In this document: in pieces, positions 15,381 through 21,717 of the stretch
How positions within the stretch are numbered: the first letter of the stretch is position 1
Layout of the letters: each line of letters starts with the position of its first letter
Assembly: GCA_050249455.1 (NCBI GenBank)
Contig: JBFWQM010000055.1
Coordinates: 1 to 26,180 of the forward strand
DNA from: JBFWQM01 sp050249455
GTDB taxonomy: Bacteria; Pseudomonadota; Alphaproteobacteria; MPNO01; VGEU01
DNA: 26,180 bases
Direction: 5' to 3'
Program-made: the position numbers and the translations under genes
Notes under the pieces: model-generated
Told to the model about the DNA's origin: nothing
What the model saw: the letters and a program-made list of their open reading frames with translations, nothing else
The model's database searches: none

Positions 15381-15592
15381 GCGACGACCGCCTGGTCCGG
15401 ATGGCCAACCAGATCGCCGCCGCCTTCACCGCCCGGACGGAGGCGGAGGCCGTCGCCGCGACCGAGGAGCACATCCGGCTCTATTGGGAGCCGCGGATGC
15501 GCACGGCGCTATCCGCACACCTCGACGCCGGCGGGGCGGGGCTGACACCGGTGGCGCGCGCCGCCGCGGTCCGGCTGCGGGGCGATCGCTAG
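15377..15592 (+). CDS. fdsD: Formate dehydrogenase delta subunit FdsD
   Basis: This 71-residue protein (MSDDRLVRMANQIAAAFTAR...IRLYWEPRMRTALSAHLDAG..) has the full FdsD pattern: an N-terminal helix LVRMANQIAAAF, the conserved HIRLYWEPRMR and the GGxGLTPVARAAAxRL ending. FdsD is a small accessory subunit of NAD-linked formate dehydrogenases, needed in characterised systems for full activity or assembly, and is usually encoded last in the operon as here. The start codon overlaps the fdhD stop (ATGA). The family is normally 65-75 residues, so this one is complete. Confidence 0.9.
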   Translation: MSDDRLVRMANQIAAAFTARTEAEAVAATEEHIRLYWEPRMRTALSAHLDAGGAGLTPVARAAAVRLRGDR

Positions 15593-15617
15593 CTGGGAAT
15601 TCGCGCTGGGCGGCCAA

Positions 15618-15647
15618 GGTCGGGCGGCGGCCGAAATGCCGCCGACC
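15618..15647 (+). terminator. GC-rich hairpin after the fds operon, possible terminator
   Basis: GGTCGGGCGGC (15618-15628) can pair with GCCGCCGACC (15638-15647), with one bulged base and a 9-base loop. It begins 26 bp after the fdsD stop. There is no T run after it, so it would not be a classical intrinsic terminator, and GC-rich DNA forms such stems easily. The location after the last operon gene is the main support. Confidence 0.3.
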
Positions 15648-15738
15648 GCCGTGGCGGCCGGGTCGGCGTCGACGGCGCCGGCATCGTGGCCACTCTCCGC
15701 CTGCCCGCAAGCATCGCGGCCGCCTGATCCGTAGATAG

Positions 15739-15764
15739 TTGACGGCGTCAAATAAATATTTGAC
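15739..15764. promoter_or_regulatory. Operator-like triple TTGAC/GTCAA array upstream of the MarR-GNAT gene
   Basis: The 18-mer GTCAAATAAATATTTGAC at 15747-15764 is a palindrome with 8-bp arms and a 2-base centre. It overlaps a second inverted repeat, TTGAC-GGC-GTCAA (15739-15751), so three half-sites lie in 26 bp, with the middle GTCAA shared. The site ends 24 bp before the MarR-GNAT start codon and the bases around it are AT-rich, unlike all neighbours. MarR proteins typically bind 16-20 bp palindromes in their own promoters, so autoregulation is likely. Confidence 0.7.
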
Positions 15765-15788
15765 CCTGTCCACGAAACGGGCTGCCGG

Positions 15789-16709
15789 ATGGGAACCATG
15801 GACGATCAGGTCGCCGCGGTACGCGGGTTCAACCGCTTCTACACCCGTGCGATCGGTGTCCTGGATGAGACGCTGCTCGGCAGCGGGTTCTCTCTGGCCG
15901 AGGCGCGAGTGCTGTTCGAGCTGGCCCAGCGCGGCACGACCTCGGCGACGGTCCTCGGCCGCCATCTCGGGCTCGACCCTGCCTATCTCAGCCGCATCCT
16001 CGCCCGGTTCGAGCGCCGCCGGCTGGTGGTCCGGACCCGGTCGGCCGACGACGGGCGGCGCAGCGACGTCGCGCTGACGGCCGAAGGCCGCGCCGCGTTC
16101 GCGCCGCTCGAAGCCGCCTCGCGCGACCAGGTGACGGCGATGCTCGGGCGCGTGGCGCCGGCCGACCGCATCCGGCTGACCGGCGCCATGGCGCTGATCG
16201 AGCGGCTGCTGGACGGCATGCCGGCGGCCGAACCCTATGTCCTGCGACCGCCCCGGCCGGGCGACATGGGCTGGGTGGTTCACCGCCACGGCGCGCTCTA
16301 TACGGCCGAGTACGGCTGGGACGAGACGTTCGAAGGCTTCGTGGCGGCGTTGGTCGCCGATTTCGTGCGCAGCCGGGATCCCCGGCGCGAGCGGTGCTGG
16401 ATCGCGGAGCGGGCGGGCGCGGTGGCGGGCTCGGTCTTCGTGACGCGCGCCGACGACATGGTGGCCAGGCTCCGCATGCTGTACGTGGAGCCCACGGCAC
16501 GCGGCCTCGGAATCGGCGCGCGGCTGGTCGAGGAGGCCGTCGCCTTCGCGCGCCGCGCCGGCTACCGGACGTTGCGGCTGTGGACCAACGACATCCTGGT
16601 CTCGGCGCGCCGGCTCTACCAGGCGGCCGGCTTCGTCCTGGTCGCCGAAGAGGCGCATCGTTCGTTCGGCAAGGACCTGGTCGGACAGACCTGGGAGCTG
16701 GCCCTCTGA
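15789..16709 (+). CDS. MarR-type regulator fused to a GNAT acetyltransferase
   Basis: The 306-residue protein joins two domains. Residues 1-145 are a MarR winged helix-turn-helix (FSLAEARVLFELAQRG, TSATVLGRHLGLDPAYLSRILARFERRRLV, and the wing RTRSADDGRRSDVALTAEG). Residues 150-306 are a GNAT fold with the acetyl-CoA motif ARLRMLYVEPTARGLGIGARLVEEAVAFA (R238-G-L-G-I-G243) and the usual LYQAAGF near the end. Such fusions are known in many bacteria; they are thought to regulate DNA and acetylate a small molecule or protein, with substrates mostly unknown. ATG 15789 is the first start, and a second ATG at 15798 preceded by GGGA is equally possible. The operator-like palindromes at 15739-15764 lie directly upstream, implying autoregulation. 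A small membrane protein gene follows after 100 bp. Confidence 0.9.
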   Translation: MGTMDDQVAAVRGFNRFYTRAIGVLDETLLGSGFSLAEARVLFELAQRGTTSATVLGRHLGLDPAYLSRILARFERRRLVVRTRSADDGRRSDVALTAEGRAAFAPLEAASRDQVTAMLGRVAPADRIRLTGAMALIERLLDGMPAAEPYVLRPPRPGDMGWVVHRHGALYTAEYGWDETFEGFVAALVADFVRSRDPRRERCWIAERAGAVAGSVFVTRADDMVARLRMLYVEPTARGLGIGARLVEEAVAFARRAGYRTLRLWTNDILVSARRLYQAAGFVLVAEEAHRSFGKDLVGQTWELAL

Positions 16710-16778
16710 AGCCGCCGCTTCCGGCTTGACCGCGGCCGCGCCGGACCCGACTCTGGCCCTGCCGCCAATTGCGATGAA

Positions 16779-16797
16779 CCGTTGCGCACGACAACGG
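16779..16797 (+). promoter_or_regulatory. Hairpin next to the ribosome binding site of the COG3671-type gene
   Basis: CCGTTG (16779-16784) and CAACGG (16792-16797) form a perfect 6-bp stem with a 7-base loop. The last G pair of the stem overlaps the purine-rich GGAGGGGGGA that precedes ATG 16810, so folding could hide part of the ribosome binding site, or the repeat could be an operator. It is short and there is no further support. Confidence 0.3.
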
Positions 16798-16809
16798 AGG
16801 GGGGACAGC

Positions 16810-17166
16810 ATGACCAACCAGACGTTCGCCGGCACCAACCCGGCTGACGGCAAGACCGCCAATCTGATCTACATCCTCTATCTCGTCGGCCTGGTCGTCG
16901 GGCTGACCGGCCTGGTCGGCGTGATCATGGCCTACATCAACAAATCCGACGCGCCGCCCTGGGTGCAGAGCCACTACCAGTTCCAGATCCGCACCTTCTG
17001 GATCGGCCTGCTCTACGGAGTCATCGGGCTGGTGACGTCGCTGATCCTGATCGGCTGGCTGATCCTGCTGGCGGCGGCGGTGTGGTGGATCATCCGCTGC
17101 GTGAAGGGCATGAAGGCGCTCGGCGAGAACCGCCCGGTCGCCAATCCCACGACGTGGATGTGGTAG
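16810..17166 (+). CDS. Small membrane protein of COG3671/DUF4870-like type
   Basis: From ATG 16810 the protein is 118 residues, with hydrophobic segments at about 19-42, 62-79 and 81-97. The conserved stretch DAPPWVQSHYQFQIRTFWIGLLY between the first and second segments and the ending VWWIIRCVKGMKALGENRPVANPTTWMW are characteristic of a family of small predicted inner-membrane proteins (COG3671) of unknown function that I recognise from alphaproteobacteria. A very strong GGAGGGGGG precedes the start. The frame is open further upstream (to 16726), but that part overlaps low-complexity sequence and lacks homology. A 6-bp hairpin lies directly before the ribosome binding site. It converges with the HExxH protein gene, only 4 bp separating their stops. 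Confidence 0.8.
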   Translation: MTNQTFAGTNPADGKTANLIYILYLVGLVVGLTGLVGVIMAYINKSDAPPWVQSHYQFQIRTFWIGLLYGVIGLVTSLILIGWLILLAAAVWWIIRCVKGMKALGENRPVANPTTWMW

Positions 17167-17170
17167 CCCG

Positions 17171-17899
17171 TCAGGGCATCCCCACCGTCGCCCGCCACTC
17201 CGCCGCCAGGCGGTCGAGCCCGACGCCGTAGACGGCCTGCCAGCGTTCCGGCCGGCCGGCGTCGCGCGTGCCCGGCGTCAGCGGTGTCGCCTCGTACAGG
17301 CGGCGGAATGCCGCAAGGCCGTGCGTCTCGATCAGGAAGCGCACGAAGGAGCCGGCGACCAGATAGGCCGACTTCTCGTCGAGCGTGTCCGTCCCCAGCT
17401 GCTGCGGCGTTGCGATCCGGTCCAGCGCGGCGATCTCCGCCGCCGCGAACGGCCGCGCCGCGCGATGCAGGTCGTCGCCGAAATTGGGATGGGCGGCCAC
17501 GCCGCCGAGATGCTCGTGCGCATAGACGGCGAGGCCTTCGGCGAGGAAGCGGTTGGCGTTGGGCGCGAACACGTGGACGACTTCGTGCACCACGGCGGCG
17601 CGGCCCGCGCGCACCGCGCCGGCACGGAACAGCATCCGGCCGCGGTCGCCGCGCCACGCCGGCACCAGCGCCATCGACGGGCCGCGGCCGTCGTCGATCT
17701 CGACCCGCCAAACGCCGTCGAAGCTCGGCCCCCACCATGCGCAGACCTTGGCGATCGCGGCGTGCATCGACTCCTCGAACGCGCGGCGGTCGCTTCCGGC
17801 GATCGTGGCCAAAACTGAGACGGGCGGGTCGGTGCATTCGCCCCGCGCGGCGCCGGGCCATGGCAGGCCGAGGCACAGAAGCATGAGCAACCGCCGCAT
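17171..17899 (-). CDS. Secreted HExxH protein, putative peptidase-MA-like metallopeptidase
   Basis: From ATG 17899 the 242-residue protein begins with a signal peptide (MRRLLMLLCLGLPWPGAARG, cleavage near residue 20). It contains VVHEVVHVF, an HExxH zinc motif at 105-109, followed 11 residues later by FLAEGLAVYAHEHLGG, whose E121 suits the third zinc ligand of a gluzincin. The order HExxH-EGLA and a helical C-terminus (SAYLVAGSFVRFLIETHGLAAFRRLY, ERWQAVYGVGLDRLAAEWRATVG) are those of 'peptidase MA-like' proteins, which are predicted exported peptidases with few known substrates. All catalytic residues are present. GGAGG 6 bases before ATG 17899 fixes the start over an in-frame ATG at 17932. 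It is convergent with the COG3671-type gene and lies divergently from the MDR gene 105 bp away. Confidence 0.75.
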   Translation of the reverse strand: MRRLLMLLCLGLPWPGAARGECTDPPVSVLATIAGSDRRAFEESMHAAIAKVCAWWGPSFDGVWRVEIDDGRGPSMALVPAWRGDRGRMLFRAGAVRAGRAAVVHEVVHVFAPNANRFLAEGLAVYAHEHLGGVAAHPNFGDDLHRAARPFAAAEIAALDRIATPQQLGTDTLDEKSAYLVAGSFVRFLIETHGLAAFRRLYEATPLTPGTRDAGRPERWQAVYGVGLDRLAAEWRATVGMP

Positions 17900-18004
17900 C
17901 GACGCCTCCCCGCCCGGCGACCCGGCTTGCATTCACCGGCCGCCGGGCGGCACGATGCGGCCGATGTCGTCGCACGTAAACAAGAAGCCGATGGGGGCGC
18001 CCGC

Positions 18005-18988
18005 ATGAAGACCCGCGCATTCTGGATCGAGAAGGCCGGCGGCCCGTCGGCGATGAAGTTCGTCGACGTCGACCTGCCCGACCCCGGCCGCGGCCAGGTC
18101 CTGCTCCGCCACACCGCGATCGGCGTCAACATGGTCGACGTCTACATGCGCGAGGGCACCCACCACACCAACCCGTTCCCCGGCGGCATCGGCATCGAAG
18201 GGGTCGGCGTGATCGAGGCGGCGGGCCGCGGCGTGACCGGGTTCAAGCCGGGCGACCGGGTCGCCTATTCCGGCGGCTCCGGCCCCGGCTCCTATGCCCA
18301 GGCGCGGGTGCTGTCGACCCGCAGCATGGTCAAGCTGCCGTCGTGGATCGACGACCGCGACGCGGCGGCGATCTACTCCAAGGGCAAGACCGTCCAGTAC
18401 CTGTTCAACCGCACCCACAAGCTCAGGAAGGGCGAGACCATCCTGTTCCACGCCGCCGCCGGCGGCGTCGGGCTGATCGCGGCCCAGTGGGCGCGCGCGG
18501 TCGGCGCGCGGATGATCGGCACCGTCTCGACGGCGGATAAGGCGAGGCTCGCGAAGCGCTACGGCTGCCACCACCCGGTGATCGTCACGCAGCAGGACCT
18601 GGTGGCGGAGGCGATGCGGCTGACCAAGGGCGCCGGCGTCGACGTGGTCTACGATTCGATCGGCAAGGACCTGTGGGACACCTCGCTCGCCGCGGTGAAG
18701 CGGCGCGGGCTGGTGGTGTGCTTCGGCTTCTCCTCCGGCCCGCCGCCGCCGTTCGACATCGACCACCAGGGCTCCGACAAGTCGATCTACGTCCACCGCG
18801 CGACGACCAAGAACTACATGGTCACCGACGACGACGACCGCGCCAGCGCGCGCGCCTTGTTCGCCATGATGAAGAAGGGCGCGGTCAAGGCGCGCATCGG
18901 CCAGACCTACCCGCTGAAGGACGCCGCCCAGGCGCACATCGACCTGGTGTCGCGCAAGACGACGGGCTCGACGGTGCTGATTCCCTGA
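18005..18988 (+). CDS. Quinone-oxidoreductase-like zinc-independent MDR
   Basis: The 327-residue protein is a medium-chain dehydrogenase/reductase of the quinone oxidoreductase (QOR) group. It has the N-terminal GroES-like domain (VLLRHTAIGVNMVDVYMREG, GGIGIEGVGVIEAAGRGVTGFKPGDRVAY), the NADPH-binding motif AAGGVG at 151-156 (ILFHAAAGGVGLIAAQWARAVGARMIGTVST) and the closing KDAAQAHIDLVSRKTTGSTVLIP. The zinc-ligand cysteines of alcohol dehydrogenases are absent, as expected. It should transfer hydride from NADPH to a quinone or other unsaturated carbonyl in the cytoplasm. The frame is open to 17927, but homology starts at ATG 18005; the ribosome binding site is weak (GGGGG about 10 bases upstream). 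It converges with the MetE-like gene, with palindromic repeat A between them. Confidence 0.9.
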   Translation: MKTRAFWIEKAGGPSAMKFVDVDLPDPGRGQVLLRHTAIGVNMVDVYMREGTHHTNPFPGGIGIEGVGVIEAAGRGVTGFKPGDRVAYSGGSGPGSYAQARVLSTRSMVKLPSWIDDRDAAAIYSKGKTVQYLFNRTHKLRKGETILFHAAAGGVGLIAAQWARAVGARMIGTVSTADKARLAKRYGCHHPVIVTQQDLVAEAMRLTKGAGVDVVYDSIGKDLWDTSLAAVKRRGLVVCFGFSSGPPPPFDIDHQGSDKSIYVHRATTKNYMVTDDDDRASARALFAMMKKGAVKARIGQTYPLKDAAQAHIDLVSRKTTGSTVLIP

Positions 18989-19009
18989 CCAACGAAAAGC
19001 CGGCGGCCG

Positions 19010-19105
19010 CCCATCTCATCCTGCCCGTCGCTGCGCGACGGGTCCCCTCCCTCTCCGCCCACTTTGGGGGGAGAAGGTGCGAGCGCAGCGAGCGGGTGAG
19101 GTGGG
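19010..19105. repeat. Intergenic palindromic repeat, copy A
   Basis: Between the convergent stops of the MDR and MetE-like genes lies a 96-bp element bounded by imperfect inverted ends (CCCATCTCATCC and GGTGAGGTGGG). Inside are a CCCGTCG/CGACGGG hairpin (19024-19042) and a second stem around an ACTTT loop (about 19051-19077). The same plan, with the same ends and ACTTT loop, recurs at 26029-26126. Repeats of this kind are scattered in intergenic regions of many alphaproteobacteria. Confidence 0.75.
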
Positions 19106-19133
19106 CGACCGCCGGTCTGGCCGGGTCGTTCGT

Positions 19134-20315
19134 CTACCCGCCGACGGTCAGCGAATAGCGGTCGTCGGCGGCGAGGCATTGGGCGACCGGCGCGCCGATC
19201 TCCTGGCGCACGATGTTGGTGCCCTGCACCAGCGCGACCATCTTGTAGAACGCGTGGCGGCGGCTCATGCCCTCGCGGCCCATGCCGCAATCGGATGAGA
19301 TGACCAGCCGCTCGGCCGGCACGTGCTTCAGCGCGGCGCGGATCAGCGCGGCGACCTCCTGCGGCTTCTCGACCTGCAGGGTGTGGTGGTCGATCACGCC
19401 GATCGCGACCTTCTTGTCGGCGATCGCCTTGCCGATCGATTCCAGGTCGCCGGTGCCGCAGCTGCAGCACTCGAACGTGATGACGTCGGCGTCCAGCCGG
19501 TTGAACGCGTCCAGCGCCGGCTTGTAGCTCGGCACGGTGTCGAAGATGCGCTGCTGCGACGGGTTGCCCCAGCACGAATGGCACCACACCTCGGTCTTGG
19601 CGCGCAGGCCCCGGACGGTGTTGTTGAACACCTCGATCATGAAGTTCATGTTGAGCGGGCCGTCGGTCAGGCCCTTCAGCGCGATCATGTGGACCTGCGG
19701 CTCCTCCATCTGGATCACCGGGCAGCCGGCGTCGGCCAGCGCGTGGAGCTCGGTGTTCAGCGCGTCGCTGAACGCCATGACGCGGTCGCGGATGTCCTTG
19801 TAGTGGGTGTCGTGGGCGGAGAAGGCGAGCAGCTCGGCCGTGATGGTGCCGAACTTCACCGGCTTGTGCGTCATGCCCTGCGCCAGCTTCCACGCCGCGG
19901 CGTATTGCAGGTTGCCGGGGCCGACCGGGCCGACGATGGTCGGCATGATCCGCGATTCCATGTAGTCGTGCAGGATGTGCCCGCGCGGCCAGCCGATGCC
20001 GCCGGTGCCGGCGGGGATAGGCGTCGAGTCGTTCACCGTCAGCCCCGCCATGTGCAGCAACGGGTAGCGCACCCAGCTCTGGCCGCACACGTCGGCGTCG
20101 AACCGCGCGTCGCCGTCGGTGACGATGTCGAGGCCGGCCATGTGCTGGTCGCGCAGGTAGCAGCCGACCGCGTCGGTGTACTGCTCGCGGAACCGCACCG
20201 TCACCATCGCGTCCAGGAACGTGCGCGCGCCCAGGTTCTCCGTGTACCACGACGGCCGCGGCAGCGAGCCGGTGATGGTGGTGGGCAGCACGATGTCCTG
20301 GGTGGCGCGATACAT
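19134..20315 (-). CDS. Short MetE-like cobalamin-independent methyltransferase
   Basis: The 393-residue protein matches the C-terminal catalytic half of cobalamin-independent methionine synthase (MetE, about 750 residues) and lacks the N-terminal half. It has TGSLPRP near the start, PVIQMEEPQV, and a probable zinc site H246/C248 (WCHSCWGN), E282 (FECCSC) and C343 (SSDCGMG); the 61-residue E-to-C spacing equals that of E. coli MetE (E665, C726). Short MetE-like proteins may use another methyl or alkyl donor than folate, and their substrates are often unknown. ATG 20315 is supported by GGAG upstream, and the frame continues open upstream to 21500 only by chance. It starts 17 bp after the stop of the acyl-CoA-dehydrogenase-like gene, so the two form an operon and probably act on one sulfur, selenium or methylated substrate (inference). 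Confidence 0.85.
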   Translation of the reverse strand: MYRATQDIVLPTTITGSLPRPSWYTENLGARTFLDAMVTVRFREQYTDAVGCYLRDQHMAGLDIVTDGDARFDADVCGQSWVRYPLLHMAGLTVNDSTPIPAGTGGIGWPRGHILHDYMESRIMPTIVGPVGPGNLQYAAAWKLAQGMTHKPVKFGTITAELLAFSAHDTHYKDIRDRVMAFSDALNTELHALADAGCPVIQMEEPQVHMIALKGLTDGPLNMNFMIEVFNNTVRGLRAKTEVWCHSCWGNPSQQRIFDTVPSYKPALDAFNRLDADVITFECCSCGTGDLESIGKAIADKKVAIGVIDHHTLQVEKPQEVAALIRAALKHVPAERLVISSDCGMGREGMSRRHAFYKMVALVQGTNIVRQEIGAPVAQCLAADDRYSLTVGG

Positions 20316-20332
20316 GCGGGACTCTCCGTCGT

Positions 20333-21553
20333 TCAGATGACGAGCAGGTCGGGCGGGTGGCCCATCATCCAGGCGCCGACGATCTGGTAGTGCGTCTTGC
20401 GTCCCTGGATCTGCTGGGCCACGGTGTGGATGTCGCGGAAGCGGCGCTCGAACGGGCCGGACGCGAAGATCGCGCTGGCGCCGACGGTGTCGTAGAGCGT
20501 GTCGACCACCGCCTTCGCCTCCTGGATGGCGTGGACGGAGGCCAGCCGGATGCGCATGCGCTGCTCGATCGACATCGCGTCGGCGGCGACCACGGCGTCC
20601 CAGATGCGCTCGCTCTCGCCCAGCAGGAACGCGCGCGCCGCCAGAAGCCGCGCCTCGCAGCGCGCCAGCTCGTCCTGCACCACCGGGTTGTCGCGCAGGA
20701 TCGCCGGCCCGTTGCGCGGCTTCTTGTCCTGCGCCAGCGGCAGGAAGGCGTCGAGGAACGCGCGGGCGAGGCCCATCGCCGTGCCGGCGAAGCCGATCGC
20801 GTAGATGCCCATCTGCGAGAAGCGGTAGATCGGCCCCAGGCCGGGGCGGTCGACGGCGGTCTCGCGCACCACCGTGTGGTCGTCGGGCACGAACAGGTCG
20901 TCGATCGCGTAGCCGTCGCTGCCGGTGCCGCGCAGGCCGATCACGTCCCACATGTCGATCATCGGCGCGCGGGCCGACGGGAACAGCACGGTGCGGATCT
21001 CCGGCACGCCGTCGGCGCCGATACGCACGCTGCCGTCGCGCTCGAAGACGGTGCAGTGGGCGCCGAACCAGGTGGCGTGCCGCCCGCCGCTGACGAAGGA
21101 GATGCGGGCGGTGACCGAATAGCCGCCGTCCACCACCCGCGCCTCGGCCTTGCCCGGCCCCCAGGCCAGCACCGCGCGCGGGTCGTCCCAGATGCCGTGC
21201 GCCACCGCCGGCGGCAGGTAGGCCGCCATCATCGCGCAGCCGGAGCCCTGGCACGCGCACCACGAGGCCGAGCCGTCGACCGCCGCCAGCGCCTCGGTGA
21301 TGCAATAGAGCACCGGCGGCGAGATCTGCGCGCCGCCGAATTCGCGCGGCAGCAGCAGGCGCAGCAGACCCTCGCCGTGCAGCGCCGCCATCGTCTCGTC
21401 GGTCAGCCGGCGGTCGCGGTCGGCGGCCGGCGACCCGGCTGCGACCGTCGGCGCGATGGCGGCGATGCGCGCCAGCCACGCCGCGGCGTCCGCCGGCCAC
21501 TCGCGGGTCGCGGCCATGCGCCGGCCGTGCGCAATCGTCGTGACGTCGTTCAT
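20333..21553 (-). CDS. Acyl-CoA-dehydrogenase-fold flavoprotein (monooxygenase-like)
   Basis: The 406-residue protein has the acyl-CoA dehydrogenase fold: an N-terminal helical domain (WLARIAAIAPTVA.., ETMAALHGEGLLRLLLPREFGG), a middle beta domain (GYSVTARISFVSGG, MWDVIGLRGTGSDGYAIDDLFVPDDHTV), and a C-terminal helical domain with VVDTLYDTVGASAIFASGPFERRFRDIHTVAQQIQGRKTHYQIVGAWMMG. The last part matches the group-D flavin monooxygenase type (HpaH, DszC, SfnC) rather than true dehydrogenases, since the usual catalytic Glu segment is not evident. A two-component monooxygenase using reduced flavin from a separate reductase is thus likely, though no flavin reductase is in the window. GGGGAGG supports ATG 21553. 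It heads the operon with the MetE-like gene and is divergent from the FIST gene. Confidence 0.8.
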   Translation of the reverse strand: MNDVTTIAHGRRMAATREWPADAAAWLARIAAIAPTVAAGSPAADRDRRLTDETMAALHGEGLLRLLLPREFGGAQISPPVLYCITEALAAVDGSASWCACQGSGCAMMAAYLPPAVAHGIWDDPRAVLAWGPGKAEARVVDGGYSVTARISFVSGGRHATWFGAHCTVFERDGSVRIGADGVPEIRTVLFPSARAPMIDMWDVIGLRGTGSDGYAIDDLFVPDDHTVVRETAVDRPGLGPIYRFSQMGIYAIGFAGTAMGLARAFLDAFLPLAQDKKPRNGPAILRDNPVVQDELARCEARLLAARAFLLGESERIWDAVVAADAMSIEQRMRIRLASVHAIQEAKAVVDTLYDTVGASAIFASGPFERRFRDIHTVAQQIQGRKTHYQIVGAWMMGHPPDLLVI

Positions 21554-21717
21554 CCGCCGCCTCCCCGGCAGGGCCGCCCGTGGGCGGCGTCGCGCCGGCA
21601 TCGGGCGATTATGCGGTCGGCGGCGGGGCCTGTCACGAACGGACGGCCGCGCCTTTAACACTTCTTTACCGCCGCCCCCTAGCGTGACGCCGGAATTCGG
21701 ATCGGGGGTCCGCTCGC

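Noticed and set aside
19134..21500. A 788-residue protein containing the MetE-like part with a long N-terminal extension
   Set aside because: The extension is a frame shadow of the flavoprotein gene; the good ribosome binding site and family homology start at 20315.
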